This document shows positions 16,053-23,810 of a DNA stretch of 64,000 nt, one piece after another. The notes beneath the pieces were generated by a model. That model saw only the letters and a list, made by a program, of their open reading frames with translations, was not told the DNA's origin and did not search any database. How positions within the stretch are numbered: the first letter of the stretch is position 1; every line of letters starts with the position of its first letter. Both the position numbers and the translations under genes were made by a program. The DNA is from Streptomyces scabiei 87.22. GTDB taxonomy: Bacteria; Actinomycetota; Actinomycetes; Streptomycetales; Streptomycetaceae. The stretch spans positions 7,564,001 through 7,628,000 of the forward strand of contig NC_013929.1 in NCBI RefSeq assembly GCF_000091305.1, written 5' to 3'.

Positions 16053-16862
16053 GTGAGTGTGCTCGACGAGATCATCGACGGAGTCCGTGCCGACCTCGCG
16101 GAACGGCAGGCGCGCGTCAGCCTCGACGAGCTCAAGGAGCGCGCGGCGAAGGCTCCGGCGGCCAAGGACGGCGCGGCCGCGCTCCGCGGCGACGGCGTCA
16201 AGGTGATCTGCGAGGTCAAGCGGTCCAGCCCCTCCAAGGGCGCGCTCGCCGCGATCGCCGACCCGGCCGGTCTCGCCGCCGACTACGAGGCGGGCGGCGC
16301 GGCGATCATCTCCGTCCTCACCGAACAGCGCCGCTTCGGCGGCTCGCTGGCCGACCTGGAGGCCGTCCGGGCGCGCGTGGACATCCCCGTCCTGCGCAAG
16401 GACTTCATCGTCACCTCGTACCAGCTGTGGGAGGCACGGGCCTACGGCGCCGACGTCGTCCTGCTCATCGTCGCCGCGCTCGACCAGCCGGCGCTGGAAT
16501 CGCTCATCGAGCGCGCGGAGTCCATCGGGCTCACCCCGCTCGTCGAGGTCCACGACGAGGACGAGGTCGAGCGCGCGGTCGACGCCGGAGCGCGGGTGAT
16601 CGGCGTCAACGCCCGCAACCTCAAGACCCTGGAGGTCGACCGCTCCACGTTCGAGCGGGTCGCCCCCGAGATCCCGGACTCCATCGTCAAGATCGCCGAG
16701 TCCGGCGTCCGGGGCCCGCACGACCTCATCGCCTACGCCAACGCCGGCGCCGACGCCGTCCTCGTGGGCGAGTCCCTCGTCACCGGCAAGGACCCCAGGA
16801 CCGCCGTCGCCGACCTCGTCGCCGCGGGCGAGCACCCCGCGCTGCGGCACGGGCGGGGCTGA
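16053..16862 (+). CDS. trpC: Indole-3-glycerol phosphate synthase
   Basis: TrpC closes the indole ring from CdRP. The 269-residue barrel contains VICEVKRSSPSKG (catalytic Glu and Lys), AISVLTE-type strand IISVLTEQRRFGG, VLRKDFIV (catalytic Lys), VLLIVAAL, LVEVHDEDEVERA, IGVNARNLKTLEVD and IAESGVRGPHDL. GTG 16053 follows an AAAGGGGG ribosome-binding site. It starts the trpC-trpM-trpB-trpA series; a hairpin follows 34 nt after its stop. Confidence 0.96.
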   Translation: MSVLDEIIDGVRADLAERQARVSLDELKERAAKAPAAKDGAAALRGDGVKVICEVKRSSPSKGALAAIADPAGLAADYEAGGAAIISVLTEQRRFGGSLADLEAVRARVDIPVLRKDFIVTSYQLWEARAYGADVVLLIVAALDQPALESLIERAESIGLTPLVEVHDEDEVERAVDAGARVIGVNARNLKTLEVDRSTFERVAPEIPDSIVKIAESGVRGPHDLIAYANAGADAVLVGESLVTGKDPRTAVADLVAAGEHPALRHGRG

Positions 16863-16895
16863 CCCGGCCATGACCGGCCGTACCGCCACCGCCGA

Positions 16896-16919
16896 CCGGC
16901 CGGGACCCCTCCCGGCCGG
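16896..16919 (+). terminator. Hairpin between trpC and trpM
   Basis: A perfect 10-bp stem CCGGCCGGGA / TCCCGGCCGG with a CCCC loop. It could terminate or attenuate transcription between trpC and trpM, and trpM has its own promoter-like element downstream. Confidence 0.55.
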
Positions 16920-16984
16920 GGCGCCGGGGTGCGGCCGAGTCGCCGTATCGGTCGTGGTCACCCACACGGGTGAGCCGGGGCCGG

Positions 16985-16990
16985 TAGGCT
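16985..16990 (+). promoter_or_regulatory. -10-like TAGGCT for trpM
   Basis: TAGGCT lies 8 nt before ATG 16999, implying a leaderless trpM transcript independent of trpC. Confidence 0.4.
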
Positions 16991-16998
16991 GTGCCCCG

Positions 16999-17190
16999 AT
17001 GTTCTCGATCACCATGACTCCCAGGGACCCCTACGCCCGCCTCGCGCGCGGGTGCCGTCCCCGTGGCTGCCGGGCCCCCGCCCGCCGTGTCCACGGGCGC
17101 CGGGTCCGCTATGTCATCGGTGACGAGCCGGGTCAGGTGAACGGCATGCGATGGCCCAGGACACGTACGCGGCGCCCTGCGGGCAGCTGA
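16999..17190 (+). CDS. trpM: TrpM, small modulator encoded between trpC and trpB
   Basis: A 63-residue, strongly basic protein (about 16 Arg) beginning MFSITMTPRDPYARLARGC. Its place between trpC and trpB and its length match TrpM (formerly TrpX) of S. coelicolor, a small protein reported to modulate tryptophan synthesis and morphological differentiation. It has one Trp, so it is not a classical Trp-rich leader peptide. Two Cys (in RGCRPRGCR) and the Arg runs suggest nucleic-acid or protein binding, which is inference. About 220 bp without a gene separate it from trpB. Confidence 0.8.
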   Translation: MFSITMTPRDPYARLARGCRPRGCRAPARRVHGRRVRYVIGDEPGQVNGMRWPRTRTRRPAGS

Positions 17191-17411
17191 GCCGCGTTTC
17201 CCTCCGCTGAACGCCGGGCGTCGTGTCCCCGGCGGCAGGCGGGAGCGGAGACGGCCGGTTCGGCACCGCCGGTCGACGCCGTCGTGCTCGCTCGCCGTCG
17301 CGGCGGGGGAGTGCGGACGGGGTCGACGGAGGTGCCCGGCAGCGCGCGTACGTGATCGCTGTCAGCCGGAGTCCGACCAACGACGGGGCGACGCCCCTGC
17401 GAGGTATGCGC

Positions 17412-18695
17412 ATGTCCAGTGAGTTCTTCATTCCCGACCCCGAGGGTCAGGTTCCCAGCGCCGAGGGGTATTTCGGCGCGTTCGGCGGCAAGTTCATCCC
17501 GGAGGCGCTGGTCGCCGCCGTGGACGAGGTCGCCGTGGAGTACGACAAGGCGAAGCACGACCCCGAGTTCGCGCGTGAGCTCGACGATCTGCTCGTCCAC
17601 TACACCGGCCGGCCGAGCGCGCTCACCGAGGTGCCCCGGTTCGCCGAGCACGCCGGCGGGGCGCGGGTGTTCCTCAAGCGCGAGGACCTGAACCACACCG
17701 GATCACACAAGATCAACAACGTGCTCGGGCAGGCCCTGCTCACCCGGCGCATGGGCAAGACCCGGGTCATCGCCGAGACGGGAGCGGGCCAGCACGGCGT
17801 CGCCACCGCCACGGCCTGCGCGCTGTTCGGCCTCGACTGCACCATCTACATGGGCGAGATCGACACGCAGCGGCAGGCCCTGAACGTCGCCCGCATGCGC
17901 ATGCTGGGCGCCGAGGTCATCGCGGTCAAGTCCGGCTCGCGGACCCTCAAGGACGCCATCAACGAGGCGTTCCGGGACTGGGTCGCCAACGTCGACCGCA
18001 CGCACTACCTGTTCGGGACCGTGGCCGGGCCCCACCCCTTCCCCGCGATGGTCCGCGACTTCCACCGGGTCATCGGCGTCGAGGCGCGGCGCCAGATCCT
18101 CGAACGCGCCGGGCGGCTGCCCGACGCGGCCGTGGCCTGCGTGGGCGGCGGTTCGAACGCCATCGGCCTCTTCCACGCCTTCATCCCCGACGCCTCCGTA
18201 CGGCTCATCGGCTGCGAGCCCGCCGGCCACGGCGTCGAGACCGGTGAGCACGCGGCGACGCTCACCGCCGGTGAACCGGGCATCCTGCACGGCTCGCGCT
18301 CCTACGTCCTGCAGGACGAGGAGGGCCAGATCACCGAGCCGTACTCGATCTCGGCGGGCCTGGACTACCCGGGCATCGGCCCCGAGCACGCGTACCTCAA
18401 GGACAGCGGCCGGGGCGAGTACCGCGCCGTCACCGACGACGCGGCCATGCAGGCACTGCGTCTGCTGTCGCGCACCGAGGGCATCATCCCGGCCATCGAG
18501 AGCGCCCACGCGCTCGCCGGCGCCCTGGAGGTCGGCAGGGAACTGGGCAAGGACGGGCTGATCGTCGTCAACCTGTCCGGTCGCGGCGACAAGGACATGG
18601 ACACGGCGGCGCGCTACTTCGGCCTGTACGACACCGACGCCGAGGTCGCGGCCGACGCGGCCGATCTCGCCGAGATCGAGGGGGACGCCAAGTGA
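17412..18695 (+). CDS. trpB: Tryptophan synthase beta subunit
   Basis: TrpB joins indole and serine using PLP. The 427-residue protein begins MSSEFFIPDPEG and shows FGAFGGKFIPEALV, the PLP lysine in LNHTGSHKINNVLGQALL, ETGAGQHGVATATACA, the phosphate-binding CVGGGSNAIG and IVVNLSGRGDKDM. GAGG at 17401-17404 is 7 nt before ATG 17412. The 221-bp spacer from trpM shows no clear open frame or hairpin. It overlaps trpA by 4 nt (GTGA), typical of the coupled alpha/beta pair. Confidence 0.96.
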   Translation: MSSEFFIPDPEGQVPSAEGYFGAFGGKFIPEALVAAVDEVAVEYDKAKHDPEFARELDDLLVHYTGRPSALTEVPRFAEHAGGARVFLKREDLNHTGSHKINNVLGQALLTRRMGKTRVIAETGAGQHGVATATACALFGLDCTIYMGEIDTQRQALNVARMRMLGAEVIAVKSGSRTLKDAINEAFRDWVANVDRTHYLFGTVAGPHPFPAMVRDFHRVIGVEARRQILERAGRLPDAAVACVGGGSNAIGLFHAFIPDASVRLIGCEPAGHGVETGEHAATLTAGEPGILHGSRSYVLQDEEGQITEPYSISAGLDYPGIGPEHAYLKDSGRGEYRAVTDDAAMQALRLLSRTEGIIPAIESAHALAGALEVGRELGKDGLIVVNLSGRGDKDMDTAARYFGLYDTDAEVAADAADLAEIEGDAK

Positions 18696-19510
18696 GCGGC
18701 AACATCCAGCTGTTGGGCGACACCCTCGCCGCCGCCAAGGCGGAGGGCCGGTCCGCGCTCATCGCCTATCTGCCGGCCGGGTTCCCGACGGTCGACGGCG
18801 GCATCGCCGCGATCAAGGCGGTCTTCGAGGGCGGCGCCGACGTCGTCGAGGTCGGGCTGCCGCACAGCGACCCCGTCCTCGACGGACCCGTCATCCAGAC
18901 CGCCGACGACATCGCCCTGCGCGGCGGTGTCAAGATCGCGGACGTGATGCGGACGGTCCGGGAGGCGTTCGAGGCCACCGGCAAGCCCGTCCTCGTCATG
19001 ACGTACTGGAACCCCATCGACCGCTACGGCGTCGAGCGTTTCACGGCCGAGCTGGCCGAGGCGGGCGGCGCGGGCTGCATCCTGCCCGACCTGCCCGTCC
19101 AGGAGTCGGCGCTGTGGAGGGAGCACGCCGAGAAGCACGGCCTCGGCACGGTCTTCGTCGTCGCGCCCAGCAGCAGGGACGCCCGGCTCGCCGAGATCAC
19201 CGCGGCGGGCAGCGGCTTCGTCTACGCCGCCTCGCTGATGGGGGTCACCGGCACCCGGGAGTCGGTGGGCGCGCAGGCCCAGGACCTGGTGGAACGGACC
19301 CGGGCCACGGGCTCCGGCCTGCCGGTCTGCGTCGGTCTCGGCGTCTCCAACGCCGAGCAGGCCGCCGAGGTCGCCGGGTTCGCCGACGGCGTGATCGTCG
19401 GCTCCGCGTTCGTGAAGCTGATGCTGGACGCCCCCGACGAGGCGGCCGGCCTGGAGGCCGTCCGGGACCTCGCGGGAGACCTCGCCAAGGGTGTGCGCCG
19501 GGGCGTGTGA
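18692..19510 (+). CDS. trpA: Tryptophan synthase alpha subunit
   Basis: TrpA cleaves indole-3-glycerol phosphate and channels indole to TrpB. The 272-residue barrel has ALIAYLPAGFPTVDGG, the catalytic Glu in VVEVGLPHSDPVLDGPVIQ (the usual PFSDP is PHSDP here), the catalytic Asp in CILPDLPVQE, and phosphate-binding GLGVSN and VIVGSAFVK. GTG 18692 overlaps the trpB stop. It ends the trp operon before a strong hairpin at 19607-19635. Confidence 0.96.
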   Translation: MSGNIQLLGDTLAAAKAEGRSALIAYLPAGFPTVDGGIAAIKAVFEGGADVVEVGLPHSDPVLDGPVIQTADDIALRGGVKIADVMRTVREAFEATGKPVLVMTYWNPIDRYGVERFTAELAEAGGAGCILPDLPVQESALWREHAEKHGLGTVFVVAPSSRDARLAEITAAGSGFVYAASLMGVTGTRESVGAQAQDLVERTRATGSGLPVCVGLGVSNAEQAAEVAGFADGVIVGSAFVKLMLDAPDEAAGLEAVRDLAGDLAKGVRRGV

Positions 19511-19606
19511 CCCGGCGCGTCGGACGCGTGTGACGTTCACCCGTTTGTCGTACGGGGGTCGCTGGACGTCACGGGCGATCCGCTCACTCGAACGGGTGGA
19601 AGTGGG

Positions 19607-19635
19607 ACCGGGGAGGCGCGGTGCGCCTCCCCGGT
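19607..19635 (+). terminator. Terminator hairpin between trpA and the DsbA-like gene
   Basis: A perfect 13-bp stem (ACCGGGGAGGCGC / GCGCCTCCCCGGT) with a 3-nt loop, ending 14 nt before the next start codon. It either ends the trp transcript or lies in the 5' leader of the next gene. Confidence 0.65.
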
Positions 19636-19649
19636 TCGTTCTGCGGGAT

Positions 19650-20426
19650 GTGAGCGAGAAGAACCGTGAGGGAAAGCGCACCGCCCGTGAACGGCTGGCG
19701 GAGGAGCGCGAGAAGCAGAAGACCGCCGAGAAGCGCCGCCGGGTCCTGATCGTGGGCGCCTCCGTGGTGTGCGTCCTGGGGCTGGCCGCCGTCATCGGCG
19801 TGGTGGCGGCGAACGCGGGCAAGGACGACGAGTCCTCCGCCTCGGGCCCGGTCGTGGTGCCCTCGGGGGCGAACGGCGAGGACAGCCTCGCGATCCCCGT
19901 CGGGGACGCCGGAGCCAGGTCGACCCTCTCCGTGTGGGAGGACTTCCGCTGCCCGGCCTGCAAGTCCTTCGAGGACGCCTACCGCGCGACGATCCACGAG
20001 CTGACCGCGGCCGGGAAGCTGAAGGTCGAGTACCACCTCGCCACCCTGATCGACGGGAACATGGGCGGCAGCGGCTCCCGCAAGGCCGCCAACGCCGCCG
20101 CGTGCGCGCAGAACGAGGGCAAGTTCCCGGAGTACCACGACGTGCTCTACGAGAACCAGCCGCCCGAGACGAACGACGACTTCGCCGGCGAGGCCAAGCT
20201 GCTCGACCTCGCGAAGAAGGTGGACGGACTGGACACCGCCCCCTTCCGCAGCTGTGTCCAGGAGGGCAGGCACAACAGCTGGGTCGCCAAGTCGAACAAG
20301 GCGTTCCAGAAGGGCGGCTTCTCCGGCACGCCGAGCGTTTTCCTCAACGGCACCAACATCTACGCGGACCAGTCCATGACCCCCGCCAAGCTGAAGCAGA
20401 TGGTGGAGGCGAAGGCCCAGGGGTGA
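19650..20426 (+). CDS. Membrane-anchored DsbA-like thioredoxin-domain protein
   Basis: A 258-residue protein: a charged cytoplasmic N-terminus (RTARERLAEEREKQKTAEKRRR), one membrane helix at ~35-55 (VLIVGASVVCVLGLAAVIGVV), then an extracytoplasmic thioredoxin domain with the active-site CxxC in VWEDFRCPACKSFEDAYR and the cis-proline region in GTPSVFLNGTNI. This is the DsbA/BdbD-like 'thioredoxin_4' architecture; it probably handles disulfides or reduces exported proteins. GTG 19650 is the first sensible start after the hairpin; no strong ribosome binding site is visible. It precedes lgt, another envelope gene. Confidence 0.85.
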   Translation: MSEKNREGKRTARERLAEEREKQKTAEKRRRVLIVGASVVCVLGLAAVIGVVAANAGKDDESSASGPVVVPSGANGEDSLAIPVGDAGARSTLSVWEDFRCPACKSFEDAYRATIHELTAAGKLKVEYHLATLIDGNMGGSGSRKAANAAACAQNEGKFPEYHDVLYENQPPETNDDFAGEAKLLDLAKKVDGLDTAPFRSCVQEGRHNSWVAKSNKAFQKGGFSGTPSVFLNGTNIYADQSMTPAKLKQMVEAKAQG

Positions 20427-20538
20427 GCCGCGGGTGAGCCGGGAGGGGCTGCGGGGGGCCGTGGGGTGTCAAGGCGGGTGTGACGCGGCGTTATGGACCC
20501 GTTGCCGGGCCGCCCGCCGTCGGCCGGGCCCGACAGGG

Positions 20539-20544
20539 TAGCGT
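20539..20544 (+). promoter_or_regulatory. -10-like TAGCGT for lgt
   Basis: TAGCGT lies 10 nt before the lgt ATG, giving at most a few leader bases. Confidence 0.35.
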
Positions 20545-20554
20545 CGACCCTGCC

Positions 20555-21544
20555 ATGGAACTTGCCTACATTCCCAGCCCGTCGCACGGGGTGTATTACC
20601 TCGGTCCCGTCCCGCTGCGCGGCTACGCCTTCTGCATCATCATCGGTGTCTTCGTAGCCGTCTGGCTCGGCAACAAACGCTGGGTCGCACGGGGCGGACA
20701 GGCCGGCACGATCGCCGACATCGCCGTCTGGGCCGTGCCCTTCGGCCTGGTCGGCGGGCGGCTCTACCACGTGATCACGGACTACGAGCTGTATTTCAGC
20801 GAGGGCCGTGACTGGGTGGACGCCTTCAAGGTCTGGGAGGGCGGACTCGGCATCTGGGGCGCGATCGCGCTCGGCGCGGTGGGCGCGTGGATCGGCTGCC
20901 GCCGGCGCGGTATCCCGCTGCCCGCGTACGCGGACGCCGTCGCACCCGGTATCGCGCTGGCCCAGGCGATCGGGCGGTGGGGCAACTGGTTCAACCAGGA
21001 GCTGTACGGCAAGCCGACGGATCTGCCGTGGGCCGTGGAGATCACGTCCTCGACGGACGGGCGGCTGCCGGGTACCTACCACCCGACCTTCCTCTACGAG
21101 TCGCTGTGGTGCATCGGCGTCGCGCTTCTCGTCATCTGGGCGGACCGCCGCTTCACCCTCGGGCACGGGCGGGCGTTCGCGCTGTACGTCGCCTCGTACT
21201 GCACGGGGCGGTTCTGGATCGAGTACATGCGGGTCGACGAGGCCCACCACATCCTCGGGCTGCGCCTCAACAACTGGACGGCGCTGTTCGTCTTCGTCCT
21301 CGCCGTGATCTACATGGTCCTGTCGGCCCGCAAGCGGCCGGGGCGCGAAGAGGTCGTCGAGCCGGGTGTCTCCGACGGTGACGGGGACGAGGGCGCGGGC
21401 GCTGCCGCGCCGGTGGAGGACTCGGAGACCAAGTCGGAGTCGAAGGCGAAGCCGGGGGAGTCCGAGGCCAAGGCCGAGGGCGATGCGGGGGCCTCCGGCG
21501 GCGGGGGCGAGAAGAAGGAGCCCGAGTCGGCTAAGAAGAGCTGA
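20555..21544 (+). CDS. lgt: Prolipoprotein diacylglyceryl transferase
   Basis: Lgt transfers diacylglycerol to the lipobox cysteine of prelipoproteins in the membrane. The 329-residue protein has about seven membrane helices, YYLGPVPLRGYAFCIIIGV near the start, the signature AIGRWGNWFNQELYG, HPTFLYESLWC and GRFWIEYMR with conserved Arg/Glu. The last ~60 residues form a highly charged Glu/Lys/Ala/Gly tail not needed for catalysis, common in actinobacterial Lgt. A canonical terminator with a T-run follows. Confidence 0.96.
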   Translation: MELAYIPSPSHGVYYLGPVPLRGYAFCIIIGVFVAVWLGNKRWVARGGQAGTIADIAVWAVPFGLVGGRLYHVITDYELYFSEGRDWVDAFKVWEGGLGIWGAIALGAVGAWIGCRRRGIPLPAYADAVAPGIALAQAIGRWGNWFNQELYGKPTDLPWAVEITSSTDGRLPGTYHPTFLYESLWCIGVALLVIWADRRFTLGHGRAFALYVASYCTGRFWIEYMRVDEAHHILGLRLNNWTALFVFVLAVIYMVLSARKRPGREEVVEPGVSDGDGDEGAGAAAPVEDSETKSESKAKPGESEAKAEGDAGASGGGGEKKEPESAKKS

Positions 21545-21576
21545 CGCGACAGCCGGTTCGCTCGATGTGATGCCTG

Positions 21577-21608
21577 CCCACCTGTCCCTTCGGGGCGGGT
21601 GGGTTTTT
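21577..21608 (+). terminator. Intrinsic terminator after lgt
   Basis: CCCACC-TGTCCC-TTCG-GGGCG-GGTGGG followed by TTTTT: a stem with a UUCG-type loop and a U-run, unusual in being a textbook intrinsic terminator in this high-GC genome. Confidence 0.85.
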
Positions 21609-21621
21609 GGCTGCGGCTCCG

Positions 21622-21748
21622 GTGGGGGCTGGTCGCGCAGTTCCCCGCGCCCCTGAAAAGCAGGGGCTGCGCCCGCTGCTTTTCAGGGGCGCCGCCGGTC
21701 GCCTCGCACGGTCGCGGGGGGCGCGGGGACTGCGCGACCAGCCCCCAC
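21622..21748. repeat. Large inverted repeat (second copy of the dispersed element)
   Basis: The ends GTGGGGGCTGGTCGCGCAGT (21622...) and its complement ending at 21748 pair over ~28 bp with one mismatch; inside, CTGAAAAGCAG pairs with CTGCTTTTCAG. The arms are the same sequence as in the element at 1015-1159. It lies between the convergent lgt and lyase genes. Confidence 0.8.
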
Positions 21749-21759
21749 GGGCGAACGCA

Positions 21760-22614
21760 TCACTGCTGGGTGGGGCGGCTGGCCAGGGAGAGGGTTCTGT
21801 GGGCGGCGGCGACGATCGCCGGGTCGATGAAGCGGCCGTCGGGCAGGGCCTGGGCGCCGGGTGCGGCGGTCGCGGCCCGCAGGGTCTCCTCGGCCGACTC
21901 CACCTCCTGCGGCGTCGGGGCGTAGGCGTGTTCGATGACCGGGAGCTGACGGGGGTGGATGGCGGCGCGGCCCAGGAAGCCGAGGGAGCGGCCGTGCGCG
22001 CAGGAGGCGGCCAGGCCGTCCAGGTCCTTCGTGTCCGGGTGGACCGACTGGGCCGGTGACGGCAGCCCCGCGGCGCGCGCGGCGACGACCACCCGGGAGC
22101 GGGGCCAGTCGAGGGCCCGGTCGTGATGGACGCCCAGGTCGGCCCTGAGGTCGGCCTCGCCCAGCGTGATGCCGTGCAGCGCGGGGTGGGCGCCGGCGAT
22201 GGCGTAGGCGCGCTCGACGCCCAGGGCCGATTCGAGGAGGGCGTACAGGGGGATCGCGCCCCCTTCCGCGAGGGCCGTCCCTTCCGCGACGGCGACGATC
22301 TCGGCCGGTGACGTGACCTTCGGGAGGCGGAGCGCCGACAGACCGGGCAGGGGCGAGAGGACCTTGAGGTCCTGTTCGGCCTCCGGGGTGTGCAGCGCGT
22401 TCACCCGTACGTGGACCGGCACGGGCGGAGGGACCGAGAGCAGGTCGGCGGTGGCGGCCCGGGCGTACCCCTTGCGGTCCGGGGCGACCGCGTCCTCCAG
22501 GTCCACGATCACCACGTCGGCGCCGCAGGCCAGGGCCTTGGCGACCACCTCGGGGCGGTCACCGGGGACGTACAGCCAGGTCAGGGGGAACGGGGTGGCC
22601 GGCCGGGGGGTCAC
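21760..22614 (-). CDS. CitE-like CoA-ester lyase (HpcH/HpaI aldolase family)
   Basis: A 284-residue TIM-barrel lyase like CitE/malyl- or citramalyl-CoA lyases: TWLYVPGDRPEVVAKAL, ADVVIVDLEDAVAP (metal-binding Asp/Glu), VHVRVNAL (substrate Arg), LRLPKV, LYALLESALGVERA (metal Glu) and GITLGEADLRADLG (metal Asp), with LGFLGRAAIHPRQL. It probably cleaves a 3-hydroxyacyl-CoA such as malyl-CoA or citramalyl-CoA. GTG 22614 overlaps the stop of the CoA-transferase gene by 4 nt, so the two act in sequence in one operon: CoA activation, then cleavage. The actual substrate is unknown. Confidence 0.87.
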   Translation of the reverse strand: MTPRPATPFPLTWLYVPGDRPEVVAKALACGADVVIVDLEDAVAPDRKGYARAATADLLSVPPPVPVHVRVNALHTPEAEQDLKVLSPLPGLSALRLPKVTSPAEIVAVAEGTALAEGGAIPLYALLESALGVERAYAIAGAHPALHGITLGEADLRADLGVHHDRALDWPRSRVVVAARAAGLPSPAQSVHPDTKDLDGLAASCAHGRSLGFLGRAAIHPRQLPVIEHAYAPTPQEVESAEETLRAATAAPGAQALPDGRFIDPAIVAAAHRTLSLASRPTQQ

Positions 22615-23810
22615 AGGGCGCCCTCCTGACGCAGGGCCGCGATGTCCGGCCCCGACAGGCCCAGCTCGGTGAGGACCGCGTCCGTGTCGGCGCCGTGGGC
22701 GCGGCCCGCCCAGCGGATCGCGCCGGGGGTGGCGGAGAGCCGGAAGAGGACGTTCTGCATGCGCAGCGGTCCGAGGTCGGGGTCGTCCACGGTGGTGACC
22801 GTGTCCAGGGCCCGGTACTGCGGGTCGGCCATCACGTCGGTGATGTCCTGGACGGGGGCGACGGCCGCCTCCGCCTTCTCGAACACCTCGATGACCTCCT
22901 CGCGGGTGTGCCGGGCGATCCACGCGCCGACCGCCTCGTCCAGGACGTCCGCGTGCCGGGCCCGTTCCGCCCCCGAACCGAACCAGGGCTCGTCGATCAG
23001 CTCGGGGCGGCCCACCAGCCGCATCACCCGTTCCGCGACCGACTGGGCGGAGGTGGAGACGGCCACCCAGGAGCCGTCCGCCGTGCGATAGGTGTTGCGG
23101 GGCGCGTTGTTGGCGGAGCGGTTGCCGGTGCGCGGCTGGACGTGCCCCAGCTGGTCGTACCAGAGGGGCTGGGGGCCGAGGACGGTGAGGATCGGCTCGA
23201 TGATCGCCATGTCGACCGTCTGCCCCTGACCGGTCCGGTCACGCGCGGCGAGCGCGGTCATCACCGCGTACGCCGTCGCGAGACCGGCGATGGAGTCGGC
23301 GAGCCCGAAGGGCGGCAGGACCGGCGGGGCGTCGGGCTCCCCGGTGATCGCGGCGAAGCCGCTCATCGCCTCGGCGAGCGTGCCGAAGCCGGGACGGTGC
23401 GCGTACGGGCCGAACTGGCCGAAGCCGGTGACCCGGGCGAGGACCAGGCGGGGGTTCGCGGCCGACAGTTCCTTCCAGCCCAGGCCCCATCGCTCCAGGG
23501 TGCCGGGGCGGAAGTTCTCGATGACCACGTCGGCGGTGGCCGCCAGGCGCAGGAGGGTGTCCCGGCCGCCGGGGGTGGAGAGGTCCAGCGTCAGGGTGCG
23601 CTTGTTGCGGCCCAGCATTTTCCACCACAGGCCCACGCCGTCCTTCGACGGGCCGTGGCCGCGGGACGGGTCCGGCTTCGTGGGGTGCTCGACCTTGATG
23701 ACCTCCGCGCCGAAGTCGCCGAGCATCGTGGCGGCCAGGGGACCGGCGAAGAGGGTGGCGAGGTCGAGGACACGCAGATGGGAGAGCGGAGGGTCGTACG
23801 CCTGGGTCAT
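22611..23810 (-). CDS. Type III CoA-transferase (CaiB/BaiF family)
   Basis: A 399-residue family III CoA-transferase: VLDLATLFAGPLAATMLGDFGAEVIKVE, the GLGWKELSAANPRLVLARVTGFG segment, and the catalytic aspartate region FGLADSIAGLATAYAVM. NKRTLTLDLSTPGGRD matches the conserved NK(R)-LDLK element. Such enzymes move CoA between carboxylic acids (e.g. succinyl-CoA to a dicarboxylate). It overlaps both neighbours by 4 nt: the ADP-ribosylglycohydrolase upstream and the CitE-like lyase downstream. Confidence 0.9.
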   Translation of the reverse strand: MTQAYDPPLSHLRVLDLATLFAGPLAATMLGDFGAEVIKVEHPTKPDPSRGHGPSKDGVGLWWKMLGRNKRTLTLDLSTPGGRDTLLRLAATADVVIENFRPGTLERWGLGWKELSAANPRLVLARVTGFGQFGPYAHRPGFGTLAEAMSGFAAITGEPDAPPVLPPFGLADSIAGLATAYAVMTALAARDRTGQGQTVDMAIIEPILTVLGPQPLWYDQLGHVQPRTGNRSANNAPRNTYRTADGSWVAVSTSAQSVAERVMRLVGRPELIDEPWFGSGAERARHADVLDEAVGAWIARHTREEVIEVFEKAEAAVAPVQDITDVMADPQYRALDTVTTVDDPDLGPLRMQNVLFRLSATPGAIRWAGRAHGADTDAVLTELGLSGPDIAALRQEGAL

